A stretch of DNA of 64,000 nucleotides from G965216695 sp965216695 (GCA_965216695.1 OZ244212.1:558001-622000); one strand, 5' to 3'; shown: positions 23,322 to 32,703, counted from the stretch's first letter. Notes: generated from the letters alone by a model not told the origin. Numbers and translations: made by a program.

Positions 23322-24362
23322 TTACTTAGCTTTGTCAGCTTCGAGTTTCGCGATGCGACGCGCCAGCGCGTCGAGCGATTGGAAACGAATCGCGTTGCGT
23401 TTCCACTGACGGCTTTCATTATGCAGCACGCCGCCCGAATAAACACCCGGCTCGTCGATGGATGCAGACACGTGCGTCATGCCGCTGATGGTTACACCAT
23501 CGCAGATTGTGATGGGCTGCCCGCCCCCTATTCCAGCGCCACCGGCGATAACACAGTGGCGCCCGATTTGTGTGCTGCCTACGATGCCGACACAGCCGCA
23601 GATGACGGTGTGCGCGCCCACTCGGCAGTTGTGGCCAATCTGCACCTGATTGTCGATCTTCACGCCATCTTCGATCACCGTGTCGTCGATGGCTCCGCAA
23701 TCAATACTGGTGCCTGCACCGATGCGAACGTCGGCGCCAATGGTGAGTCCACCCAGCTGGGCAATCTCATGCAACACGCCATTGCGATCAGGTGCAAAGC
23801 CGAACCCGTCGCTGCCGAGCACCGCGTTGGCGTGAATTCTGGAACGCGGACCGATCGTTACGCCGGCGTACACGACCACGCCCCACATCAGTTCAGCGTC
23901 GTCGTCAATTCGACACGAGTCCGCAACCGACACGTTGCCATGCAGGCGCACACCTGCACCAATCCGCGTATCCGCGCCAATGATGCAACCAGGACCAACG
24001 CTGGCCGACACGTCGACCAACGCCTCCGGGTGCACCTGAGCCGACGGATCGATTCCCGGACCCGGCCCCGATGCGGGCCGAAACATCTGGCTGACTTTCG
24101 CGAAGGCGAGGTAAGGGTCATCGACGACAATGGCGGAACCCGGCCACAGCGGGCGGTCGGCAGAGCGCAGCAACAGGGCGGATGCGCGGCAATCGGAAAG
24201 CGCCGCACGGTAGGCGGCGCTCGAATAGTGACTCAGCTCTCCCGGACCAGCCCCGCCCAGAGAACCGAGCCCGGTAATCGCGAGCGATGGATCGCCAACT
24301 ACCTCGGAGTCGAGGTGCGCGGCGATCTCACCCAGCGTGTACTGCGACGCGGACTCCGTCAC
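23322..24362 (-). CDS. lpxD: UDP-3-O-(3-hydroxyacyl)glucosamine N-acyltransferase
   Basis: Third step of lipid A synthesis. The N-terminal uridine-binding domain (YTLGEIAAHLDSEVVGDP) is followed by a long left-handed beta-helix with hexapeptide repeats and the HNCRVGAHTVICGCVGIVGS region, which carries the catalytic His. It ends in a C-terminal helix, as in the family. It starts at GTG 24362 and is 346 residues. It is preceded by skp, 24 bases away. Confidence 0.96.
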   Translation of the reverse strand: MTESASQYTLGEIAAHLDSEVVGDPSLAITGLGSLGGAGPGELSHYSSAAYRAALSDCRASALLLRSADRPLWPGSAIVVDDPYLAFAKVSQMFRPASGPGPGIDPSAQVHPEALVDVSASVGPGCIIGADTRIGAGVRLHGNVSVADSCRIDDDAELMWGVVVYAGVTIGPRSRIHANAVLGSDGFGFAPDRNGVLHEIAQLGGLTIGADVRIGAGTSIDCGAIDDTVIEDGVKIDNQVQIGHNCRVGAHTVICGCVGIVGSTQIGRHCVIAGGAGIGGGQPITICDGVTISGMTHVSASIDEPGVYSGGVLHNESRQWKRNAIRFQSLDALARRIAKLEADKAK

Positions 24363-24385
24363 ACGTCCGCTCCCTGGATTGGCTG

Positions 24386-24922
24386 TTAGTCCTTGTCACG
24401 CTTTTCGTTGAGTTTTTCCGTAACGCGCCGGGTGATGTCGCGTTGAGGGGCAACATAACGCAGGCTGTTGTGTTCCATGATCAGATCGTAGCCCTCTAGC
24501 GCCACCAGGTCCTTCAACACCGCGTTGAGCTTCGGTACCAGTTGCTCGAACAGATCCTGCTGACGGTCCTGCAGTTCTTTCTGCAGCTTGTTTACCTTGA
24601 ACTGGTAGTCCAGGCGCTTGTCGTCAATGTCCTGCTGCGCCTTGCGCTGAGCGCTGGCACTCATCACTTCGGCGTCCTTCGCCAGCTGATCGCGCAGCTT
24701 CTGAATTTCCTCGCCGAGCGCGTTCACGTCCGTCTGTTCCTTCTGCAGTTCCTCGCGCGCTTTTTCCATCAGCGACTTAGCTTCTTCACTTTCGAGCAGG
24801 GCACGCTGGGTGTCGAGCACCGCGACTTTCAGTTCGGCATGCGCTGTACCGGCGCACACGAGCATCAGGGCCGCCAATGCGCCACGCAGCTTGGTCTTTC
24901 GATTAATCACACGATTAAACAC
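24386..24922 (-). CDS. skp: Periplasmic chaperone Skp/OmpH
   Basis: Holds unfolded outer-membrane proteins in the periplasm for delivery to BamA. A signal peptide (LRGALAALMLVCAGTAHA) precedes a mature domain beginning ELKVAVLDTQRALLESEEAK. The centre is a long charged coiled coil typical of the Skp tentacles. The 178-residue length is normal. It lies between bamA and lpxD, as in nearly all gammaproteobacteria. Confidence 0.96.
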   Translation of the reverse strand: MFNRVINRKTKLRGALAALMLVCAGTAHAELKVAVLDTQRALLESEEAKSLMEKAREELQKEQTDVNALGEEIQKLRDQLAKDAEVMSASAQRKAQQDIDDKRLDYQFKVNKLQKELQDRQQDLFEQLVPKLNAVLKDLVALEGYDLIMEHNSLRYVAPQRDITRRVTEKLNEKRDKD

Positions 24923-24966
24923 ACTATCTCCTCGTTGGTGCGCCGCAAAAAAGTGCGCATTCTACA

Positions 24967-27360
24967 TCAGAACGTTCGACCCAATTCAAACTGGAAGGTT
25001 TCCTCTTCGTCGATGTCCTGGGTATTGAAGGGTTTTGCGAACCCGAACGTCATAGGGCCAAGGCCCGTCAGCCACGTCACCCCGAAGCCGACGGAATACC
25101 GGAATTCGTCCACGTCGAAGTCGAAGCAGTTCTCGCTGACGGAGGGGCAGTTGGTATTGAACACGTTGCCCGCGTCGACGAATAGTACGGGCCTGAACTG
25201 GGTACTCTCCTGCACGAATGGCAACGGAAAGATGATCTCTGCGCTGGCAAGCACCTTCAGGTTGCCGCCGAAGGGATCACCCCGGTCGCGGAAGAAATTG
25301 GGCGGTATTGGATTGCCGTCGCGGTCGACAGTTGGGTTCGTGCTGCGCGGCCCCAAAGTCGAGGTTTCAAAGCCGCGAATGGAGCCGAAACCGCCCGCAA
25401 AATAGTGCTCGTAGAACGGCAGCGACTCGGTCGACCCATAACCCTCGCCGTAACCTATCTCGGTGCGCAACCGCATCGTAAACGCCCGGGTCAACGGGAT
25501 GTACATCTGGCCATCGTAGGAGATCTTGAAGAACTGCAGATCGCTGCCAGGTACCGCAACTTCTATGCCCAGGCTCTGGGCACGTCCCCGAGTCGGGAAG
25601 AGGCCGCGGTTCAACGTGGAACTGCTCCAGCCGAGGCTTACCTTGAAGTTGAGCGCGTCGTCGCCATTTTCTTCGATGAACTCCGCAATCTCCAGCGCCG
25701 GGAATCTGCCCTGCGTAATCTCCGTGTATTCACCCAGAAGTCCGAACGTAATGCGTTGCGTTTCGCCGATGGGAAAACCGAAGTTCACGCCGGCGCCAAT
25801 GGCATCAGTGGTGAACCGGGCGATGTTGCGCTCGTCAAAATCCAGCCGTCGCAGGTACATGTTGTAACCACGACTTACGCCGTCGAGCGTGTAGTACGGG
25901 TTGAAGTAGCTGAAACTGATCGATTCCTGAAAGTCGCTGATGCTGATGCCGAGGCCGAGGCTGTTGCCGCTGCCGAGCACATTGTTCTGCTGGTAGTTGC
26001 CGCCGAGAATCAATCCTGTGCCCTGCGCATACCCCACGGTTGCGGAAATGCTGCCCGATGGCTGCTCCTTGACCGTGAACTCAACGTCGATCTGGTCGTC
26101 TGAACCCGCAACCTTCGGCGTCTCGACGTTGACCTCGCTGAAGAATCCGAGACGCTCCAGCCGGATTTTGGACAGTTCGATCTGTGCGGTCGACGCCCAA
26201 CCACCTTCCATCTGACGAAGCTCACGCCGCATCACTTCGTCCTGCGTGACTTTGTTGCCGGTGAAACTCACCCGCCGTACGTAGGCGCGGCTGCCGGAGT
26301 CGACGAAAAACTGAACGCTTACCGTGCCGTCGTCGTCGATCCGGGGAATACCGCTGGCCGTCGCAAACGTGTACCCGGCGTTGCCGAGCGTAGCGGTCAT
26401 ACGTTCCTCAGTAGCGGTGATACGGCGCTGAGAAAACGTCTGGCCTTCCTCGATCAGATACAGGGCTTCAAGCGCCTCGGGCGCCACGTCGCGCAAGTCA
26501 CCGATCAGCGAAATATCGTCGATCGTGTACTCGTCACCCTCGTCGACATTGACCGTAATGTATACCTGCTGTCGGTCCGGCGTGATGCTGACCTGAGTCG
26601 ACTTGACCTCGAAGGCTGCATAACCCTGGTCTTTGTAGTACGACTCCAACGTCTCGAGATCGCCGGTGAGCTTCTCGCGCGAGTACTTGTGATTGTTCTT
26701 GAAAAACGAGAAGAGCCCCGGGTGCTTGAGTTCGAGTTCGTCGAGCAGCTTTGCCTGCTGAAATTTCTCCGCGCCAACGATGTTTATGTGCTGAATGCCC
26801 GAGTTCTTCCCTTCTTCGATGTCGATCTTGATCGCAACCCGGTTTCTCGGGAGTTCTTCCACCTCTGTATCGATCCGAGCGCCGTACCGACCTTGCGAGA
26901 CGTATTGGCGCTCGAGTTCTAAGCCAACGCGCTCAAGCGTAGCCTGCTTGAAGATTTCTCCCTCGGTGAGGCCCTGCTGGCCCAGGCCCTCCAGCAGCGC
27001 CTCCGTTTTGATCGCCTTGTTGCCGTCGATCTCGATGCTCTCGATCGCCGGGCGTTCCTCGAACGTGATCACCAGCACGTTGTCGTCACGCGCCATGCGG
27101 ATGTCGTCGAAGTATCCCGATTGAAACAGGTCGCGGATGAGCTGACGTACAACGACTTCGTCAACCCGATCCCCGACATTGATGGGCAGAATGTTGAATA
27201 CGGTGCCCGCAGAGACACGCTGCAATCCCTGGAGCCGAATGTCTGCAACTGCGAAGGAGGCAGCATGCAGCGCCCCACTGGAGGCGACGCCGGCGATCAG
27301 CAGCCATGCGCCACACCAGCGCCGCAGTGTTGAGCTTAGATATCGAGTGATCGGACGCAT
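24967..27360 (-). CDS. bamA: Outer membrane protein assembly factor BamA
   Basis: Core of the BAM complex that inserts beta-barrel proteins. A signal peptide ending ALHA is followed by five POTRA domains (first FAVADIRLQGLQRVSAGTVFNILPI), then a 16-strand barrel with VRGF-type lid motif SIRGFETSTLGPR. The terminal aromatic residue is Phe (FQFELGRTF), as expected for barrels. The ATG at 27360 gives 797 residues; the longer frame overlaps rseP. It is 2 bases after the rseP stop. Confidence 0.97.
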   Translation of the reverse strand: MRPITRYLSSTLRRWCGAWLLIAGVASSGALHAASFAVADIRLQGLQRVSAGTVFNILPINVGDRVDEVVVRQLIRDLFQSGYFDDIRMARDDNVLVITFEERPAIESIEIDGNKAIKTEALLEGLGQQGLTEGEIFKQATLERVGLELERQYVSQGRYGARIDTEVEELPRNRVAIKIDIEEGKNSGIQHINIVGAEKFQQAKLLDELELKHPGLFSFFKNNHKYSREKLTGDLETLESYYKDQGYAAFEVKSTQVSITPDRQQVYITVNVDEGDEYTIDDISLIGDLRDVAPEALEALYLIEEGQTFSQRRITATEERMTATLGNAGYTFATASGIPRIDDDGTVSVQFFVDSGSRAYVRRVSFTGNKVTQDEVMRRELRQMEGGWASTAQIELSKIRLERLGFFSEVNVETPKVAGSDDQIDVEFTVKEQPSGSISATVGYAQGTGLILGGNYQQNNVLGSGNSLGLGISISDFQESISFSYFNPYYTLDGVSRGYNMYLRRLDFDERNIARFTTDAIGAGVNFGFPIGETQRITFGLLGEYTEITQGRFPALEIAEFIEENGDDALNFKVSLGWSSSTLNRGLFPTRGRAQSLGIEVAVPGSDLQFFKISYDGQMYIPLTRAFTMRLRTEIGYGEGYGSTESLPFYEHYFAGGFGSIRGFETSTLGPRSTNPTVDRDGNPIPPNFFRDRGDPFGGNLKVLASAEIIFPLPFVQESTQFRPVLFVDAGNVFNTNCPSVSENCFDFDVDEFRYSVGFGVTWLTGLGPMTFGFAKPFNTQDIDEEETFQFELGRTF

Positions 27361-27362
27361 AG

Positions 27363-28697
27363 TCAAAACAGACGCGCGACGTCGTTGAATACCGCAAGAA
27401 TCATCAGCCCGCCAACGATCAGAATGCCGATCTGCGTCCCCATGATCTGCCAACGCTCAGACACGGGTTCGCCGCGAATCGCTTCAGCCAGTGCGTAAAT
27501 GATGTGTCCTCCGTCGAGCACCGGAATCGGCAGCAGGTTGAGCACACCGAGCGAGATACTCAGCAGCGCCATCAAGTCAACGAACGATCGCCAGCCGGAC
27601 CGAGACGATTCCCCGGCAACATGCGCGATCGTGATCGGCCCGCTGAGATTCTGCAGGGACACGTCGCCGACTACCATCTTTTTCAACATGCCGAGGGTCA
27701 TCGCCGTTTTCGATGCGGTTTCGCGCAAGGCTTCGCCGACGGCGGCCACCGGCCCGTACCGAGTTTCCTTCAGCAACGGTCCGACGCCGGCGAAACCGTA
27801 GACTTCGCCGGTAACCTCATCCACCTTCGATTGCGGCGAGAGGTAGAAGACCCGCTGCTGTCCATTACGATTCACCGTCAACGCAAGCTGAGACGCGGGA
27901 GCCGCGCGTACGACATCAACCCACTGCTGCCACGTATCGACCCGTTCGCCGTTGACGGAAACGACCCTGTCCTGGGGTGCCAGGCCGGCAGCCTGAGCGG
28001 GCGATTCTTCCACGATCCGGCCAAACACAGGCGCAACGGTCGGAACGATACCGAGCGACGCAAACAGGTCGGGTTCCCCCACCCCGCGATGCCAGGATTG
28101 AATCGGAATCTCCCAGTCACGCGTGCGCGCGCTGCCGGGCTCAAGCGTCGTCAGCCGGATTCGACCGGATTCGCCCAGCCGGTCGGCGAGCGCAAGCGAT
28201 ACCTGTTGCCAGTTTCCGGTTTCGACCCCGTCCACCGCCACAATCTCCTGCGCCACCGGCATGTTCAGATCCGCCAGCGGCGACCCTTCGGGCGGTTCCC
28301 CGAGCACCGGCGCATAGGACGACGTACCCGCAAGAAAAACCACCCAATACACAACGAACGCAAGTACGAAATTCGCAGCCGGTCCCCCCACCGCGATGAC
28401 GATGCGCCACCACGGACTGAGCGCTGAAAACGACACATCGCCGGGTCGTCCATCGTGCTCTACCGCCGGATCACGGTGGTCGTACATGCGGAGGTAGCCA
28501 CCGAACGGAATCGCGGCCAGTGCGAACTCCGTGCCTCGCTGGTCAGTCCAGCTGAGAAGCGGACGGCCGAAACCCACCGAGAAACGAAGGATGCGCACCC
28601 CGCTCCACCGTGCCATCAGATAGTGACCGAACTCGTGAATGGTGATGAGCACCCCGAGTGTGGCGATGAACGCCAACGGATAACGCAGCAGATCCAT
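27363..28697 (-). CDS. rseP: Site-2 intramembrane metalloprotease RseP
   Basis: Cleaves the anti-sigma factor RseA/MucA within the membrane after the first cut by the DegS/AlgW protease, releasing sigma-E. HEFGH at residues 21-25 is the zinc motif. Two PDZ-type regions lie in the periplasmic segment, and NLLPIPVLDGGH supplies the third zinc ligand. The ATG at 28697 gives 444 residues. In relatives dxr lies directly upstream; here only a 123-bp spacer separates rseP from cdsA. Confidence 0.97.
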   Translation of the reverse strand: MDLLRYPLAFIATLGVLITIHEFGHYLMARWSGVRILRFSVGFGRPLLSWTDQRGTEFALAAIPFGGYLRMYDHRDPAVEHDGRPGDVSFSALSPWWRIVIAVGGPAANFVLAFVVYWVVFLAGTSSYAPVLGEPPEGSPLADLNMPVAQEIVAVDGVETGNWQQVSLALADRLGESGRIRLTTLEPGSARTRDWEIPIQSWHRGVGEPDLFASLGIVPTVAPVFGRIVEESPAQAAGLAPQDRVVSVNGERVDTWQQWVDVVRAAPASQLALTVNRNGQQRVFYLSPQSKVDEVTGEVYGFAGVGPLLKETRYGPVAAVGEALRETASKTAMTLGMLKKMVVGDVSLQNLSGPITIAHVAGESSRSGWRSFVDLMALLSISLGVLNLLPIPVLDGGHIIYALAEAIRGEPVSERWQIMGTQIGILIVGGLMILAVFNDVARLF

Positions 28698-28820
28698 CGT
28701 TATGAACGTTTCCCTCAATATTCCGGCCGCGGATGATAGTCCAACCCGCGACAAACCACAGCGCCGACCCCCGAAGGGATCAGCGCGCTACAGTGTCAGA
28801 CCCGCACACGGCCGATCGGT

Positions 28821-29627
28821 TCAGGCCCAGCTCACGGATCGCACCAGCAAGGCTGCCAGCGGCAATGCGGCAAGCAGCGAATCGATCCGATCCAGCACGC
28901 CGCCATGCCCGGGAAGCAGAGCGCCCGAATCCTTCACGTGCGCTAACCGCTTGACGACGCTCTCCAACAGATCGCCGAACACGCCCCAAACAATGAGCAG
29001 CGCGGCGGCCGCAACCAACCACACCGGCATACCCGAACCATGGAAAACCGCCCAGACGACCCCCGCACCGACGACCCCCGCCAGGAGGCCCCCGGCAAAA
29101 CCCTCCCAGGTTTTCCCCGGACTGATTTCAGGCGCAAGTCGCCTCGTGCCGAACTGCCGGCCCGCGAAGTACGCGCCAATATCCGACAGCCAGATGATGA
29201 CGAACAGTATCATCAGCCAGTGACTGCCGTGAGGCGCAGCACGGAGGTCGACCAACGCGGCCCAGGCCGACGCCAGCACGATCACGCCGAGCGCCACACG
29301 TACGGCGCCAATGCTCAACACGCCTTGCTCCTGTCGGTAGCGGATCAGGGCAATGGCAATGAAAAACCAAATAATCGCACCAATAAGAATATAAAATTCA
29401 ATAAGTTGAGGATATAACCACCCAAACAACATCACCACTGCGATGCCGGCGAGATACGCGTATCGAATGGCCGGATGCTCCCAACGCATCAGCGCCGACC
29501 ATTCGTACGCTCCCAGCAGTGCGAGTACGGCGAACAGCAGCGCGAAAGCCGCGAGCGGCAAGAAGTACAGCGCCAGCACCGACAACGGCACGAGAACCAC
29601 TGCCGTCAGCACCCGCTGCAGCAACAA
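28821..29627 (-). CDS. cdsA: Phosphatidate cytidylyltransferase
   Basis: Makes CDP-diacylglycerol, the precursor of all phospholipids in the cell. It is a 268-residue multi-spanning protein. The C-terminal signature appears as SDIGAYFAGRQFG...SPGKTWEGF and GDLLESVVKRLAHVKDSGALLPGHGGVLDRIDS, which is diagnostic. The start is TTG at 29627, 5 bases after the uppS stop, giving the family-like MLLQRVLTAVVLVPL. Confidence 0.96.
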   Translation of the reverse strand: MLLQRVLTAVVLVPLSVLALYFLPLAAFALLFAVLALLGAYEWSALMRWEHPAIRYAYLAGIAVVMLFGWLYPQLIEFYILIGAIIWFFIAIALIRYRQEQGVLSIGAVRVALGVIVLASAWAALVDLRAAPHGSHWLMILFVIIWLSDIGAYFAGRQFGTRRLAPEISPGKTWEGFAGGLLAGVVGAGVVWAVFHGSGMPVWLVAAAALLIVWGVFGDLLESVVKRLAHVKDSGALLPGHGGVLDRIDSLLAALPLAALLVRSVSWA

Positions 29628-29632
29628 CCTCG

Positions 29633-30370
29633 CTACTCCCGGCGGCCGAAGCGGCGTTGACGCTCGATATACGCCCGAAGCGCGTCATGCAGGTGCGCCT
29701 CGTCGAAGTCGGGCCAGAACGCGTCGGTGAAATACAGCTCCGTGTAAGCGAAATCCCACAACAAGAAATTGGAGATACGGTGATCCCCCCCGGTGCGGAT
29801 GCACAGATCAGGCTCCGGAAGACCGCTGAGCGACAGTTCACGCGCTACGCAATCTTCATTCACGTCCTCGGGCCGCAGCGCCCCGGAAGCCACAGAGGCC
29901 GCGATCCGCCGGGCCGCCTGTGTGATGTCCCACCGGCCTCCGTAACTCGCAGCGATGTTCAGCGTCATCCGCTCATTGGCGCGCGTCATCGATTCGGCCC
30001 GCTTCATCTGCATCTGCAGATCCGAGGCAAAGCGGCTCCGATCGCCGATGATCCGCAGCCGAACCTGATGCTCATCGAGCTCCCGCAGGTCGCTCTGCAG
30101 AAAATTGCGCATCAGTTCCATCAGCAGATTCACTTCGCGCCGCGGACGCTGCCAGTTTTCCGTACTGAACGCGAACAGCGTCAGGTGACGGACACCCGCA
30201 TCCGCACACGTGCGCGCGATGATCCGAACGTTTTTTGCGCCGGCCCGATACCCCGCCGCCACCGGCAAGTGCTTACGCTTCGCCCATCGCGTATTGCCAT
30301 CCATGATGATCGCGACATGGCGGGGAGCCGCCTGAGCAATGATGTCGCCCGCGGGCGCCTGCTGAGCCAT
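29633..30370 (-). CDS. uppS: Undecaprenyl diphosphate synthase
   Basis: Extends farnesyl diphosphate with eight isopentenyl units to make the C55 carrier for peptidoglycan and lipopolysaccharide. The catalytic Asp is D24 in IIMDGNTRWA. Other motifs are LFAFSTENWQRP and IRTGGDHRISNFLLWD...ELYF. The usual GGEHR reads GGDHR and LLWQ reads LLWD, conservative differences near the pyrophosphate-binding Arg residues. Its substrates come from an isoprenoid pathway whose usual neighbouring genes (dxr, ispD, ispF) are absent. Confidence 0.96.
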   Translation of the reverse strand: MAQQAPAGDIIAQAAPRHVAIIMDGNTRWAKRKHLPVAAGYRAGAKNVRIIARTCADAGVRHLTLFAFSTENWQRPRREVNLLMELMRNFLQSDLRELDEHQVRLRIIGDRSRFASDLQMQMKRAESMTRANERMTLNIAASYGGRWDITQAARRIAASVASGALRPEDVNEDCVARELSLSGLPEPDLCIRTGGDHRISNFLLWDFAYTELYFTDAFWPDFDEAHLHDALRAYIERQRRFGRRE

Positions 30371-30379
30371 GAATCGAGG

Positions 30380-30937
30380 TCAGATCTCCATCAGATCCTG
30401 TTCTTTGTGCGCAAGGACCTGTTCGACTTCAGCGACGCGATCGTCCGTCACCTTCTGAACGCGCTCTTCCGCACGATGCGCTTCGTCCTCCGCCACTTCT
30501 TTCTCTTTCACGAGTTCACGGATGTCGTTGTTCGCGTCCCGTCGAATATTCCGTAACGCGATGCGTGCCGACTCTGCTTCGTGTTTTGCCTGCTTCACCA
30601 GATCGCGACGGTTTTCCTCCGTCAGCGGCGGCAGCGGAATCCGCACCAGATCGCTCCCAACCGAGGGGTTGAGGCCCAGATCGCTCTTCAGGATCGCCTT
30701 CTCGATGTCTGGGAGCAGCTTCTTCTCCCACGGCGATACGACGAGCGTGCGGGCATCTTCCACGGTGATCGATGCAACCTGATTCAACGGTGTATCCGTG
30801 CCGTAATAGGGCACTACTACGCCGTCGAGCAGACCCGGATTTGCGCGCCCGGTTCGGATTTTCGCGTACACCGCATGCAGCGACTCCAGCGTTTTGCCCA
30901 TACGGTCGTTCGCGTCTGCAATGATTTCATCGATCAT
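30380..30937 (-). CDS. frr: Ribosome recycling factor
   Basis: Works with EF-G to split the post-termination ribosome. The 185-residue protein begins MIDEIIADANDRMGKTLESL, has the RTGRANPGLLDGVVVPYYG segment and VRIPLPPLTEENRRDLVK, and ends with the coiled-coil helix of domain I. In relatives pyrH lies between tsf and frr, but here the gap is only 33 bases. Confidence 0.97.
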   Translation of the reverse strand: MIDEIIADANDRMGKTLESLHAVYAKIRTGRANPGLLDGVVVPYYGTDTPLNQVASITVEDARTLVVSPWEKKLLPDIEKAILKSDLGLNPSVGSDLVRIPLPPLTEENRRDLVKQAKHEAESARIALRNIRRDANNDIRELVKEKEVAEDEAHRAEERVQKVTDDRVAEVEQVLAHKEQDLMEI

Positions 30938-30970
30938 GTGTCCATCACCTATCTGGTGCCGGAACCGGGT

Positions 30971-31837
30971 CTACTGGCCGAGTTGTTGCGCCACTTCCTC
31001 CGCAAAGTCCGTTTTCTCGACATCGATCCCCTCACCGACAGCGAAACGGACGAAGCCGCGGCATTCCAACCCATGGTCTTTCAGCAGTCCACCGACCTTC
31101 ATGGAAGAATCTTTCACAAACGGCTGATCCAGCAGGCTCACTTCAGCCATGAATTTGCGGACGCGGCCATCCACCATCTTCTCGACAATTTCCGGCGGTT
31201 TGCCGCTTTCGGCGGCCTGCGCGGAGAAGATCTCGCGTTCCTTTTCGAGCACGTCAGCCGGCAGCTGTTCACCGGACACGACCAGCGGCGGCGGGTCAAT
31301 GCCTGTCACGTGCAACGCAATGTCGCGGCCGAGTTCCGCATTGGCCCCGCTCAGTTCCACGAGCGTAGCCTTGCGCTTATCCGTATGCAGATAACTGTAG
31401 ACATGCCCACCGTCGGCAACAATCCGTTCACCACGACGCAACGTAATATTCTCGCCGATCTCCTGAACTAGCGCCTGCCGGGTCTGCTCGAGTTCGCCCG
31501 CGGCGAGTGTTTCGAACGATTCCTCCGACGCGTAGTACGCATCGGCCACCTGGTCCACAAATGCGACAAATTTTTCGTTTTTCGCCGCAAAATCCGTTTC
31601 GATGTTCACTTCTACCAGCACCGCACGCTGTCCATCGTCCGCAACGCGGACACCCAGCAACCCCTCAGCCGCCGTGCGATCAGACTTTTTTGCCGCCTTG
31701 AGCGCGCTGTTCTTTCTGAGGTTTTCGATCGCAAGCTCCATGTCGCCGTTCGCTTCCGTCAGCGCCCGCTTGCAGTCCATCATGCCGAGGCCGGTTCGCT
31801 CCCGCAGTTCCTTAACCATCGCCGCCGTTATCGCCAT
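30971..31837 (-). CDS. tsf: Elongation factor Ts
   Basis: Nucleotide exchange factor for EF-Tu. It begins MAITAAMVKELRERTGLGMMDCKRAL, with the TDFVAKN-like segment present as TDFAAKNEKFVAFV. The C-terminus carries LLDQPFVKDSSMKVGGLL. It is 288 residues and follows rpsB by 11 bases, forming the usual rpsB-tsf operon. Confidence 0.98.
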   Translation of the reverse strand: MAITAAMVKELRERTGLGMMDCKRALTEANGDMELAIENLRKNSALKAAKKSDRTAAEGLLGVRVADDGQRAVLVEVNIETDFAAKNEKFVAFVDQVADAYYASEESFETLAAGELEQTRQALVQEIGENITLRRGERIVADGGHVYSYLHTDKRKATLVELSGANAELGRDIALHVTGIDPPPLVVSGEQLPADVLEKEREIFSAQAAESGKPPEIVEKMVDGRVRKFMAEVSLLDQPFVKDSSMKVGGLLKDHGLECRGFVRFAVGEGIDVEKTDFAEEVAQQLGQ

Positions 31838-31848
31838 GGCTCTACTCC

Positions 31849-32703
31849 TTACTCTGTAGCCGGCTCGGTCGGTGCGGGCGGTGCCGCCGGCGCAGCAGAT
31901 TCAGCCGGTGCGGCTGGCTCGGGCGATGGGGCCGGTTCCGCCGGTGCGGCGTCCGCTGCAACACTTTCGGTCTCCGCGGCGCTGTCGACCTCTACGAATT
32001 CGTCGGCGCTGACGTCCCCGCTTGCATTCCGCTTGCCCTCGTCGATCGCATCCGCAATCGCCGTCACGTACAAGCGGATTGCCCGGATTGCATCGTCGTT
32101 GCCGGGAATCACGAAATCTACACCGTCCGGGTCACTGTTGGTGTCAACGATCCCAAACACCGGAATCCCGAGCTTGTTCGCTTCCATGACCGCTATCTGT
32201 TCGTGTTGAACATCCACCACAAACAGCGCATCCGGAAGCCCGCCCATTTCCTTGATACCGCCAATGCTTCGCTCGAGCTTCTCCATCAAGCGACGGCGCA
32301 GCAGCGCCTCGTGCTTAGGCAGCAGTTCGAACGTCCCATCGGTGGCCTGCGTTTCCAGATCCATCAAGCGCTTCACCGACTGGCGAATCGTCTTGTAGTT
32401 GGTGAGCATGCCGCCCAGCCAGCGCTGATCGACGAACGGCATACCGACCCGCTCAGCCTGTTCGCGCACGACCTTGGCTGCAGCCCGCTTGGTGCCCACG
32501 AACAGAATCTTGTTCCGCTTGCTCGCGAGATTACGAACCTCGCGAAGGGCCACCTCGAAGGCCGGTACGGTGCGCTCCAGATTGATGATATGGATCTTGT
32601 TTCTAGCGCCGAAGATGTAGGGCGCCATTTTGGGATTCCAGAAACGAGTCTGGTGGCCGAAGTGCACGCCGGCCGCGAGCATGTCGCGCATGCCTATAGT
32701 CAT
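31849..32703 (-). CDS. rpsB: 30S ribosomal protein S2 with Ala/Pro/Glu-rich tail
   Basis: Small-subunit protein. The ATG at 32703 is preceded by GGAGGAA and gives MTIGMRDMLAAGVHFGHQTRFWNPKM. Motifs PVFGIVDTN and IPGNDDAIRAIRLY are typical. The conserved body ends near residue 230. About 50 further residues made mainly of Ala, Pro and Glu follow, which E. coli S2 lacks. The tail is probably disordered. The gene is transcribed with tsf. Confidence 0.97.
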   Translation of the reverse strand: MTIGMRDMLAAGVHFGHQTRFWNPKMAPYIFGARNKIHIINLERTVPAFEVALREVRNLASKRNKILFVGTKRAAAKVVREQAERVGMPFVDQRWLGGMLTNYKTIRQSVKRLMDLETQATDGTFELLPKHEALLRRRLMEKLERSIGGIKEMGGLPDALFVVDVQHEQIAVMEANKLGIPVFGIVDTNSDPDGVDFVIPGNDDAIRAIRLYVTAIADAIDEGKRNASGDVSADEFVEVDSAAETESVAADAAPAEPAPSPEPAAPAESAAPAAPPAPTEPATE

